A stretch of 64,000 nt of DNA, taken from assembly GCA_003991915.1 (NCBI GenBank), contig RQTK01000178.1, forward strand, positions 59,715 through 123,714, read 5' to 3'. Of the stretch, positions 41,821 through 53,984 are shown one piece after another (positions within the stretch are counted from its first letter, which is position 1; every line of letters begins with the position of its first letter). The translations under genes and the position numbers were made by a program. This DNA comes from Elysia chlorotica. Lineage: Eukaryota; Mollusca; Gastropoda; Plakobranchidae. The notes under the pieces are model-generated. The model searched no databases and was not told the DNA's origin. It worked only from the letters and a program-made list of their open reading frames with translations.

Positions 41821-43282
41821 TTTCTTTGAGCATAAAACTGTATAAATTATGGTTCATGAACTTGAAAATAATCAGGCGATTCCACTTTTGAAAATTATTT
41901 TTAAAAACTGAATTTCCCAACGTAGATATTGGATGCTGGGAACAACAGTAAAGAGTTGTGGCACAACAAAACTCCTTTTTTTATCCGAAAGAAATAATAC
42001 ACTCTTGACTGGAACCACTCAATCAAGCAAAGGTATATAGCTTTTTTAACATCACTCTAGGAACCTTTCATGAAATACAATAACAACCAATTCGCACTCC
42101 TTCAGCTCGCCAGATCTGAGCTTTGGGCTTGGCGTGTGCCGAAAGCCTCGGTGAAACGGACCGATGCGTCGCCAACTGCAGGACTAGTTGGGGGATAATC
42201 CCTCTTACCTTTAACTACATGACACGCCTCCCTCTGTTCATTAATAGGAGATTAAAGTGATTGTCGGAACTCTTGGCCTGCGCTTCCAAGGTTCTAAAGT
42301 TTGGATAAAAAGCTAAATATATCAAATAAATGTGTTTCCAAAGTAAACAAATTTGACTACCCTCAAGCAGGTATAATCTTGTTAAACAGGACCCTGAACA
42401 TTGTAACATTGTAAATGCAACGTTTAAAAACCGGTGGCGGTGACCTTGATTTCATTGTCCATATTGCCGGTAAAACGTTTTTAACCTGCACGTTCGAGTA
42501 CTGTGCTTTATAAAAGGCAGTGTTATTTAACTCTGGTCAATATAGATTTGAATTTAAAATTTTATAGCTATTTCAAATTTTGTTTAAGGAAGATTTCATT
42601 GTTCAAAACTATTTTGTTTAAATGGAAATAATGAAGTCTAACCCTACTATTTTCGTTTTATAAAAGCGAAGTCATCCAATATAACTTTGAAACTTTGATC
42701 TTTTGATTTGTTCTTTTAGAGCTGTTATGTTCGCCCATCAAAATATCCAAAGTGTTAGTTTCGAGCGCAATATCTTGATAATACCAGATACGTTTACGCT
42801 GATCCATTTACATGTGTGATACTAATGATGGGCTGAGACACAAACGATAAGGATGCAATTACTTATCTCACTTTTTTATGAATGTGGGCCATAAAAATAC
42901 TCAATTGCGTATGATCTTATTCCATATACTTTGCAAATATATTATCGAACGTCTGAGATGAGATCCATTAAAGCTTTTTTTTTTCTTCTTTTTTTAAATC
43001 GAGTGCTTTTCTTTTATAAAGGAATGGAGGAGACCGCTACTTTTAGATTTGCAACACTTTTTATAAAAAGTATTAATGATCAGTACATTTCTATACCTAA
43101 TTACATATATTATTTGCTTTTCAACCTCGCGATTTCGCAATCAAAGGGATCAACCAATTTCGGCCCACATGGGAAATCGGCTTGGTCAAACCAACAGAAT
43201 AAGAGGACTGCAGAACTCGATCGGATTAATAGTGAATTATCCATGCAAACATTAAGAGACGAATATGACAACAGAGAGAGAT

Positions 43283-43335
<53 letters not shown>

Positions 43336-43444
43336 GGAGGAGGAGGGTCCCCTGAGAACTACCCAACAGCTGAAGAAAACATACATCTTTAACTACATGG
43401 ATTTGGACCGAAGGGCGAAAATCCATAAGATGAATCATAATAAT

Positions 43445-43503
<59 letters not shown>

Positions 43504-43504
43504 C
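43283..43504. repeat. (GA)n and (AAC)n microsatellites
   Basis: (GA)n at 43283-43332 and (AAC)n at 43440-43504, intergenic. The open frame across them is a repeat artefact. Confidence 0.95.
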
Positions 43505-43869
43505 GGTGTAGCGATGATCTGTACTTTTTTCCTAAAGCTTCGAGCCTATTATAATGGATTGGTTTCTTCTAGTGCCCATTTCACACGGATTATGGGAATC
43601 AAGGACATTTATTCCAATAACAAATAATATGGTGTAGCGGTTATTCTACCTAAATCTTTGAATTTGAACTCCCAGCTTGAAAATAGGCTTTTAAGAGAAT
43701 AGTTAAATTAAATGACAAGCTAAATGGAGATTTTGAAAAGTATCATTTTAAAACTATTTAAGTAATCATTTCATATCAAAATACGAAAATCCAAATTCCA
43801 CACTGTATGTGTGTTTTGTACAAATTAAAAATTACACAGTACAAGTTTTAATCACAATGTTATTCGGTT

Positions 43870-43907
43870 TTGTTGTTGGCGGTAGTTGTTTGGTTGTTAG
43901 TGTTTGC

Positions 43908-43973
<66 letters not shown>

Positions 43974-44130
43974 CGTTGTTTTTTCCCTTTTTTGTTTTGT
44001 TGGTTTGTTGTTGATTTGTTGTTGTTGTTTTTTGTTGTTTGTTTTTTTTTGTTTTTTTTTGGGGGGGGGAATGTTTTGTTGTTGTTGTTGCTTTTTTGTT
44101 GTTGTTGGGGTTTGTTTTTTTTTTTTGGTG
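43870..44130. repeat. (GTT)n and T/G-rich tract
   Basis: (GTT)n at 43908-43973 followed by T-rich sequence with a G run at about 44061-44069. Confidence 0.95.
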
Positions 44131-44708
44131 CAAAAAGGTGATAGTAAAAAGACTACGTTAACAAAATGTTTTCAAGTTTTTGTCATAAACACAGCATAGT
44201 TATAACATAACCAAAAAAAAGGTTAGCATTAAACTTGTGTTGTCGAAAAGGGCAGCACCCAAGAAGGAATAGCAGATTATCGGTTGAAACAAACAAAAGA
44301 CTTAGTCTAATATGCTGTTTTTTCTGTAGCTAAGAGTAAGTTGGATTTTGCAGCGCCCGTTATATTGATTTAATCTGGATTAGAGCAGGCACATTAGCTG
44401 GACAATACGGCCGTTAAGGCTGAGAGGGTTAAAGTACTAAGAACGGACGGTGGAAACGCGTTTAACCACGAAATATTCATAAGGGGTGCGAGCAGTAGAT
44501 CTAGCTTGGTAAATATTTCAACGTTGGAAATTTAGGAAAACACGTTGGAAATTTAGGAAAACCGGCCATTTTTTTTTCACCTCATTTTTTAAATACGTTA
44601 TGTTTAGATAGAAACTATGCATCGACTCTTTTAAGAACGATAACGAATACATAGTTGCAGTTTACAAATCCTTTTTTTTTCTTTGAAGAAAAAACCTGAT
44701 AACAAGTA

Positions 44709-44711
44709 GTT

Positions 44712-44783
<72 letters not shown>

Positions 44784-44797
44784 TTGTTGTTGTTTTA
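44709..44797. repeat. (GTA)n-(GTT)n microsatellite
   Basis: About 75 bp of GTA/TAG and a short GTT run, at the 3' side (minus orientation) of the LINE endonuclease fragment. Confidence 0.95.
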
Positions 44798-45015
44798 GGA
44801 TGGGTGTATACTTCGGCACCAGACGGATGGTGGTGTGGTCTGAATCGCCGAGGAAAACATTAAGCGTCGGCAACGTTAATATAGCACAGATCTATAGCGC
44901 GGTCTTGTCTGGTTGGGCAGGTCACATATTCGTGATAGTGGGGTGACAGGGAATCTAATGTGCAGTGGTTAACGTCCCCCAGAATAAGTTTTACTACATC
45001 TGGCCATCGATCTAT
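44790..45015 (-). mobile_element. LINE apurinic-type endonuclease domain fragment
   Basis: The minus strand reads VVKLILGDVNHCTLDSLSPH, EYVTCPTRQDRAIDLCYINV, then after one frameshift LGDSDHTTIRLVPKYTP. The GD.NH and SDH motifs are the catalytic landmarks of the endonuclease/exonuclease/phosphatase fold at the start of non-LTR ORF2. The fragment is frameshifted, and a poly-A/T run (45101-45122) sits at its 5' side. Confidence 0.85.
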
Positions 45016-45529
45016 GTATAAATATATGAGAAGTATTGGGAAATATTTGTAGAATATGAACGAGGACATCTCTATGTATGAAAGCACAGAACGTACAGCT
45101 TTTTTTTTTTTTTTTTTTTTTTGGCCCACCTGCTAAACATCGCCCCAAATAAAACCAATTAATAGTGTGTATACTTTAGTGTGGAAAACTTCACAGAGAG
45201 AAAGAAAAGACTGATTCTATTACCACAACGCTGTCGCAGAAAGTCTCTAATCCAACATGTCAAGGCAAATTCCCCGATAGCCATATTGGTGTGACCGGCT
45301 GAGACGGTATATTTCATAAAAGAAACAAAGGAAAATAATTGTTAACAAACCATTTGTCGACTTTCGTTCGACGTTTAAACTGTATTGTCGGGAAACGTTA
45401 AATAAAAATGCATACGTGCCAGGTTCTTTTTATGAAAAATAAAATAAACATTTAACTTTCAATATACAGAAGAGTCAGACAATGAAATTCTAAAGAGGTA
45501 AAAAACGCTGTTTTGTTTATGTGTTGTTG

Positions 45530-45654
45530 ACATTTAAACATTTGACAATTTTATATGAAAGACAGCGGGAATATCCGTACTCAGCTGGTCACATAATACT
45601 AACACAAGACAACCAGTATGGAAACAACGCAGATATCAGTAGGCGAAATAGATT

Positions 45655-45692
<38 letters not shown>
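45530..45692 (-). repeat. SINE fragment and (AT)n run
   Basis: 45540-45640 matches the SINE core in minus orientation (CAGCTGGTCACATAATACTA, CAACCAGTATGG). (AT)n follows at 45657-45692. Confidence 0.6.
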
Positions 45693-45696
<4 letters not shown>

Positions 45697-46486
45697 CAGA
45701 CATAGAATGTTATAAAGAGTACCAAAGATTTGACCAACACTTTTAATCACAGGAAAGGTACGGCCTTGAGGCAAAACTAACAACATGGGAGGCTGACATT
45801 CGTCCAAAATTAAACGCACATCTTTTAGGAAAAGTAAACAGTAAATAACATCTCCATATGTGTAATTGTAACGTTTGATTTCTTTCCTGGTCGATGTAAA
45901 CAGCCAAAGTACATCATGATAGATTATAGCTGTGTAATGAGCGACGCACTAGCTCATTAGCATAAATACAAACGTCATTAGCCAAGACACCGAGTTTTTA
46001 ACGCCTGCGGTGATACTAACTCCTCTAACATGCTGTTGCATGGAGGAAAGAATAATTATTCCCATACGATCTCTACTTGGTTCAATGTTATTTTGAGTAT
46101 CTTGCTCATGAAGACAACAGATCATTTGCCTGACAGTAAACTAGGAGTTGCAGCATGGTATTAGAGGCAATAATATTGAGGACGACACTAGTGTGGTAGA
46201 AATATGCGATTGGGCTTACAGTTATTTACCTGCACTCGGGTTAAAGTGAATATGTGTTTTAAGTGCCTGTGACTGGAGTATCTACATTTATTTGAGGTTT
46301 TTTTATAGTTTGTATTGCACAAATTATGATTAAATTTTACCACAATCTTCCCTCTACTGTTTTAATTTTTTAAATGTGCAATGTAATTTCATTGTGTGTG
46401 ATGATCCATGTATGAAGTGTTTCAAGGCGGCTGGGGTGGATCAAGAAATCTATAATTTGAGAGACTGAATCAAAACTCCTGTCACA

Positions 46487-47385
46487 ATGGCCATAACGGA
46501 AGATGATAACGCCCCTCTCCTGTACAGGGATTCGTGGCTGTTAGGAATGGACAACAGGTATTAAAATATAACTTTGTTTGGCCCACTGGTGTTGTTCCTT
46601 TTTTTTCTTTTTTTTAATGTTTGTTCACTCTTCTGTTTTCATCTCCTGTTTTGCCTGGCCTTTGATTTTTTTTATAAGAGCTTGTCAGATGGTGACATCC
46701 TAATTATTATGTATTTTCTTAAAATTTTCATGGGTATTGCAAAAGCACCAAAGCAACCATAACAAAGAAACAGTAAGTATTTCGTTAATCATATAGAGCC
46801 TATATCAGTGGATTTAACTACGAAAAATTACCTGCAATTCGACGCAACTTGTGAAGCGAGGTGCAAATTTTCCATAACTATCAGGGACGTAAACTTATCA
46901 AAACTGAATGAACATATATTGTAACGGTACTAAAATTGGAGAAAAACAATTGTATATTCAGAATATTTTTAAGCTTACTCCCTGTAACTGGAAGCTCTTT
47001 TCACTAAACATAACCTATCCATTTAAAGAATAGTCTTGTCTGGTCCAACCACTGTTATTCTTACTAACCAATATTTGTTTGATGCAGGGAACAGCAAATT
47101 TACCATGAGAACAATGAACCACCTGATGTAAAGCAAGGAAGATGGCGTTCGATCCGAATCATTTATACAGTTGTCTTCCTAAACGCTATTTGCTTCACTA
47201 TGCTGCTGCCGTCTTTGTGGACTTATTTACAAGTGGTGAGCAAAGTTTGTTTAAAGACCTATTTTATAAGCTCCATAGCTACATTGATTCTGCTGGTGTT
47301 ATAAATCTTTTTTGTGTCTGTCGGTACGCCTCTCTTTGCCGATTTGTTAAAAACTATTTCTAAACCCCTTTCCTTATGTATCTGA

Positions 47386-47435
<50 letters not shown>

Positions 47436-48923
47436 GACAGTGAGAGTGGGAGTGAGAGAGAGAGTCAGAGAGAGAGTCATAAATGAAAAAAAGAAACAAT
47501 TTTTTTTTTCGTCAACTGACCTTCCTGAAACAGCTTCCGGTGCAATGAAACAATTTCGTCAATTTGTACCGCCGAACTGGTTCGTATACTTTTTTAGTCA
47601 GCAAGGTTTGGTGTAGGATTGATAATAGTAAGAGACCGTTTATTATTGTGTCTTCAGCTGGATCCAGGGGCGAGCACCAGTCAGCTTGGTTGGACTGTAG
47701 CAGCATTTAGCTTGGGCCAACTGATTGCTTCCCCTATATTTGGCGCTTGGGCCAACATGCGGAGGTTGGTTATATTTTTTTAAGCCTACTATTCTTGTTA
47801 ATTGCTGTCCTGTTTGGCTTAGTTTAAAGTACTCGGCTATTTATTCTGCTAAGGTAGTTGATTAGGTTTTTTTCCTGTTAATATTACTTTAGTTTTTACT
47901 TTGTTTTTCCAGCATAATTTTGTTTATATTTTGCTTAATTTGGTGTGTTCATAGAAGAACAATAGAAGAATGACAAATGTAAAACATTAGGCCTATATTT
48001 TATTATAAATATATCCGATTTTGCTTCAGATTTGAATGTGTTAAATGAGACCTTTAGATCACATGACATCTTTCATCAGAAGCTGCTGATATTGGGGAAA
48101 TACAATAAATTTTATGGATAGCAACTAGTCATTATTCTAATACCTTTGGTTGTATCCAATGCTTTCAAAATTATATTGGAAATGAGAGTATCTTCTGTTA
48201 TATTTAGCTTTTATATTTTTAACAATACTGTGTGTTTCAGTGTCTTTCTTATCATTACGAAACCAGGTCCCACAAAGAGCCAACTGCTTTTAGTTTCAGC
48301 CTGGCTGCCTTGTCGTACTCATTCTACGCTTATTTGGAAAGTATTCCTGGTCCGAAAAACTACTACATGATAGCTGCCCGCTGCATGTTGGGTCTAAGTG
48401 CCGGTGAGTAAGCAGTATGCACTACAGATTATATAATACCATCACTCTTTCCTACCTACTATCGCTCTTATAAGTTTCTCTTTACTCACTGCATGATCTT
48501 TAACTCTCACGTTTCTATACTTCTTTGTCCCACCGCGTACCCTTCGATCACCGCGCGATGCATGTGGGTCGTAAGTACATCTGTGCGGTAAGTTACATCT
48601 TTTCCTAAGCTTTCTTCTTCTTCGAATTATTTCAGACGAGCCGCAAGTAAACACGACGCTGTACTTACAAGTCCTTTGTCTATCTTTCTCTCATTGTTTT
48701 GATATTTTTTTCGTTTTCGTAGCTGCCTATCGGTGATTCTACTAGCCTTTCGGTCATAATAATAATGAAAACCGACTTTTTTTTATCAAGTATTCGGACG
48801 TTGTTTGGAATTTTCTCCCATGCCCATTTCTTCACCACTGCTGTTTTGATTTGAGAAAAAAATATAATTATATAACATGGAGTTTCTTAGCTATTCTGAA
48901 CTGTACATTATTAGTATTATTAC

Positions 48924-48992
<69 letters not shown>

Positions 48993-50745
48993 GTTTCTCT
49001 TTTTAGTTTCCATTTAAATGCCATTCTCACAGCAAATCAATGCATTCACGTAAGGTTATTTTAATAAAATAATCTTAAAAGAAACATGTGCACTATCACT
49101 AGATCAATGGCAGTAGAATGTGACCAGTGAGGTTCTATTTATAGACTAGATAGGCTAAGCAACGCGTTGGCCATGAGACAGCCAGGAAGTGATCGCCAGT
49201 CGAGATAAGAGAGTCACACTTAGTATTTAAACATAAGACTAGGTTTCATTTGATTATTTTAAGCCTGAGGATTCATAATTAGTGATATCACAGCGATTTG
49301 AGTGGTGTTAGCTATATCGAGTCTTAGACATTGTATTTTCACTTGCTCAGCTTTAGAGTAAATTTATTAAAGTTAGTGAACAATGTGTAGAAAGTCACTA
49401 GGGAGCGAGATAAAAATATTCAGAGAAGAAACGCCTTTTATCGGAATATTATGAATTATGAAATATAAATACTTCTCACCTCCATCGGGGTCCGAAAGTA
49501 TACAGTTACAGTACAAGTTGAAGTAAATCGACGATGAAGTCAAACAAAAAATTGACGAGAACGGTAGTAAACAAAATCGTGTGTGAAATACCTACTGAAT
49601 AATTATCACACGTTTCTAGCCGAGACTATCATCTCGTCCCAGAGGTCGGTTTCTAACTCTACAAGAAGTCAGCCAACAGATATAAGAGTTTTAATGCTCG
49701 AACACAGATACAGCGAAAAGTGTTGTGCGTTGCAGGGGCTTTAGCCCGTCTAACTTTTTACTTGTTAGATCAATGAATGAGACCGACCAAATCCCTAGTA
49801 TCACTGTTATGCCGTGCGACCTAAGAGACGTTTAACTAAGAGAGAGCTTTACTGTATTTATTTTAATGTATATGCTGTCATGTTCAATGTTTTCTAAGGC
49901 AATGTCGCTGTGTGGAGATCTTACGTGGCCAGTGCTACAACCCTGAAGGAACGTACGGTCACCATGGCAAATGTAAATATCTGCGCATCTGCGGGGTTTG
50001 TGCTTGGCCCAAGTAAGTGCGAATACGCTTCATATAAATGATACTACAAGTTTTCTGGCAGTGATATATCGTAGATTTGATTTAATAAATTATAAGTGAT
50101 TTAGATAGTTTAAGATTGAAATGGGAGAATGAACAAATATTGTGGAAAAAATTATCATCCTGGTCAAACCATGAATTCTACCGAGATAAATATGGATATT
50201 ATCGTTGCATTACTTGCGCCTTTTAAGATTAGAAGTTCAAAGGTGTCTTTGTCATAGACATCCACATTTGATAGTTATCGGTTCATGTTAGGAATAGCCA
50301 TAAAATAACGGAGTTTCTTTAAAAGTGTAACCATTAGATCTCTACATAGTCTTATACATAATATTCTATTGTTCGTACTTTAAAAAATTCCTGGAACCCT
50401 TGGGTTTTCTTAAAATAATGTGTGCCATATGCAGCCTCCTCTCTAACAGAATATAACTTCCTTTCATGGAAATATCTTTGTTGTAATATTAAGATAACTG
50501 CTGGAAAATTATTATCTTGCAGTTCTCCAGGCAGCCTTTGTACCCATCTCCTACCCTGGACCGATGGAGAAAGATTTCCTGCACGTGAACATGTACACCA
50601 TTCCAGGCCTCGCAGCCTCGGTGTTCTCCAGCATCAGTGCCCTCCTCATCCTCATTGTCTTCAAAGAACATCGCATCAAGGACGAGCCTGGGACAGAGGC
50701 TGCTCACGTGGAGTTTTTACCTAGTCAGTGGCGTAGCCTAATACA

Positions 50746-50785
<40 letters not shown>

Positions 50786-50801
50786 GCTGTTTTTGTTGTT
50801 G

Positions 50802-50883
<82 letters not shown>

Positions 50884-50991
50884 GCGGAGAGGGGAAGAAG
50901 AGGAAACAGCCTCTCTGCTCTATGCTTCTGCTCCACTGGCCTGTTTATCTTTTAGTTGATTTGGTTTTGTTATTGTTGTTGTTCTTGTTGC

Positions 50992-51046
<55 letters not shown>

Positions 51047-51705
51047 GCTGCTGCTGCTGTTGGTTTTGCTGGTGTGAGTTGACATGGTATAAGTTTATTG
51101 TTTTCGGTACTTTTTTGTTTTCATTTTTTATTGTAAGTTTGTTGTATGCGTTTGACAGACTTTAAAATGTCTGGTGTAAGACAAGTGCGTATCATTCAGC
51201 CTTATACAAATTACCTTGTCGAGCCTTTCTTCAATATTGTCTTATATTGATTTGAAATCGCCTGAATCAATTGTCCTTGGTTATTTTTTTATGTTTCTTA
51301 CAGAATATGCGTGCTTTTACAAAGACCAAAGTACAAAGTATTTTCTATCTGCCGAATTTACTTTCTTTGTAATAATTGTGAAATTTTGAACAGAATTTGT
51401 GCATTTTTTTCATCTTCTTACAATTTAAATTCGTGAATTTGATTTAAAACTTGTCAAACGCGCTGCTTCTTGGATATATTTCTTCGACAAATGAAAATGT
51501 TTTTCATGCACTATTTTTAAGGGCTGGTGTGAATTTACTAAACGATGAGCATGATTTTACAACTAATTCCCACTTTGCCTTTACAGGTCAGAAGGTGAAC
51601 ATTGACTTTGTCGCAGTGTTCACCTGCATTTTACACTTCTTCTCGACTTCTATCACGTTCCAAATATTCCAAACGTAAGTTGCTGGAGTTTTGTTTTTTG
51701 TTGTC

Positions 51706-51738
<33 letters not shown>

Positions 51739-53026
51739 GTTGTTGTTGTTGTTGTTGTTGTTTGTCGTTTTTTTATATTTTTTATTACCGGCATATGTTT
51801 GGTTGGTAGATTGGATCGTTGTTTGCTTGGTTTCTTAACATCCAACATTGGACTCAGACTATTAATATCGCAGAGGGCTCCCACATTCCGTGATATCATG
51901 CAGAAAAGAAACGGGTTTTTATCCTAGCCGATCAGTTTATAGTGACACCTGTTAGTAGAAACAACCAATATTTAATATTTTGATTAGCAGTTTTTAATTT
52001 TTATTTGGTAAGAGCGAGTAAAGTTGTTTTTGCAAATTGAAATGTTTGCTACGCAAGAGAGAGGCCGAGAGACGGAGAGAGAGTGGGGAGAGGTACAGAC
52101 AGAACAGACAGACAGAGTGAGAGAGAGAGACTAATTTAAAACATAAAATGTAAAGCGCATTAAGAGCTATCTCATTTTACCGACATAAATCCCCATAAAT
52201 AGTCCATCTCTTCCTGTCTTCTTGTTTTTCATGCTAACGGGGAGTTTTCTTCACGTCTTACTTGTTGCTTCTGCTTTGTTGCTGTTGTTTTTGTTTTTAT
52301 TTTTAAAAATTTATTAACTTCTTATATCAAAAATGCATTGATGGTGGAGAAGCAAAACAAGCACAAACGTACCTAATAATTCCTCTTTCCTTTTTTATTT
52401 CCCTAGATTAACAACACCTTTGATTATGCACAACTTTGCCTGGAACAAATCAAAAGCCACTTTCATTCAGGGTATGGTTACTGGTGGAATATCCATTTTG
52501 GCCATTTTTATATACTTCGTCGTTAAAGCCTTATCTAAAAGGTAGGTCACATTTTTTATAATAGAAACTAGATCTATTTTTCTTCTTCTTAAATTACTAC
52601 TTGTCTTTCTCTTAGTTCTTTTGTTCTGTTACCTTCCGATTTTAATGCGATTGTAACTCTCCACCGCCCTCCACAGATTTCTTCTTCTTCCAAAAATTCT
52701 CTTCTTCTCTTCCCTTTCTTGTTTGTTGTTTTGTTGTTATTGTTTTGTTGTTGTTTTGTTGCTGTTTTTTGTTTTGTTTTTGTTGTGTCTGTTGCTTGTT
52801 TTTTGTTGCTTTTTGTGGTGGTTTTTTTTAATCTTTAAGCAACATTTTAATATGAATATTTCAATGATAACACACGTGTAATTTATAATGCAAAAGGCTG
52901 TTTGGAAAATATCGTATTGGTGCAATAATGATGCCCGCACTACCTAAGATCGAACTGGTTTTTTTCTGTGTTTTTTTTTATTTCTTCAATTATTTATGGT
53001 AAGTGCTTTGTAACAATCAAAGACTA

Positions 53027-53090
<64 letters not shown>

Positions 53091-53445
53091 GCTGTTTTTT
53101 TTAGGTCTATAGTCCGTTTTAATGAGTGAAGAGGGGAGAAGCATTTTAATTTCATTCATCATTCCCCATTCTACAGGATATTAATTTACTTTCACACTGA
53201 AAATTTAATTTTCTTTTGGACTTGTTCTGGTTGTTTATCCAGGGTCAGCGAGCGGGCATTGCTGATGACTGGCTTCCTCTTCACAGCTGCTGCGTGTTTT
53301 GTGTTCGTTCCGTTTGGTCAAGAACTCCCGCCCAGAGGACTGGCACGTGAGTTCCAAACAATAGATTATATGCAAGATCGCACAAAATCTAATTGCAGTT
53401 TTGAACCGCTTAAAGAAAAAAGATATTGTACCGTTATTCTATAGG

Positions 53446-53522
<77 letters not shown>

Positions 53523-53667
53523 TGATTGATTGATGGATGGATAGATAGAGAGAGAGAGAAAGAGAGATAGATAGACAGATTGATAGATAGACAGACAGAC
53601 AGACAGACATACTGATAGGTAGGTAGGTAGGTAGGTAGGTAGGTAGGTAGGTAGGTAGGTAGGTAGG

Positions 53668-53701
<34 letters not shown>

Positions 53702-53726
53702 TACATACAGACATACAGACAGAGGG

Positions 53727-53781
<55 letters not shown>

Positions 53782-53932
53782 GTAGATAGGTAGGTAGGTA
53801 GGTAGGTAGGTAGGTAGGTAGGTAGTTAGGTAGGTAGGTAGGTAGTAGGTGGGTAGGTAAGTAGGTAGGTAGGTAGATAGATAGATATATTGATTGATTG
53901 ATTGATTGATTGAGAGAGAGAAAGAGAGGGAG

Positions 53933-53984
<52 letters not shown>

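Larger units (their letters stand above)
37465..46486. other. Intergenic region between divergent CNBD2 and MFSD8
   Basis: About 9 kb with no supportable gene. It holds a SINE (38975-39225), a LINE (40930-41820), a LINE endonuclease fragment (44790-45015), and microsatellites listed separately. Promoters for CNBD2 (leftward) and MFSD8 (rightward) must lie towards its two ends, but I see no clear element. 42080-42260 is relatively GC-rich (CGCCAGATCTGAGCTTTGGG, GAAACGGACCGATGCGTCGC) and could be a transposon remnant; unassigned. Confidence 0.6.

Noticed and set aside
48442-48654. 70-codon basic minus-strand frame in MFSD8 intron 4
   Set aside because: Arg/Lys-rich but no motif or splice support. 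It could be a transposon remnant but cannot be assigned.
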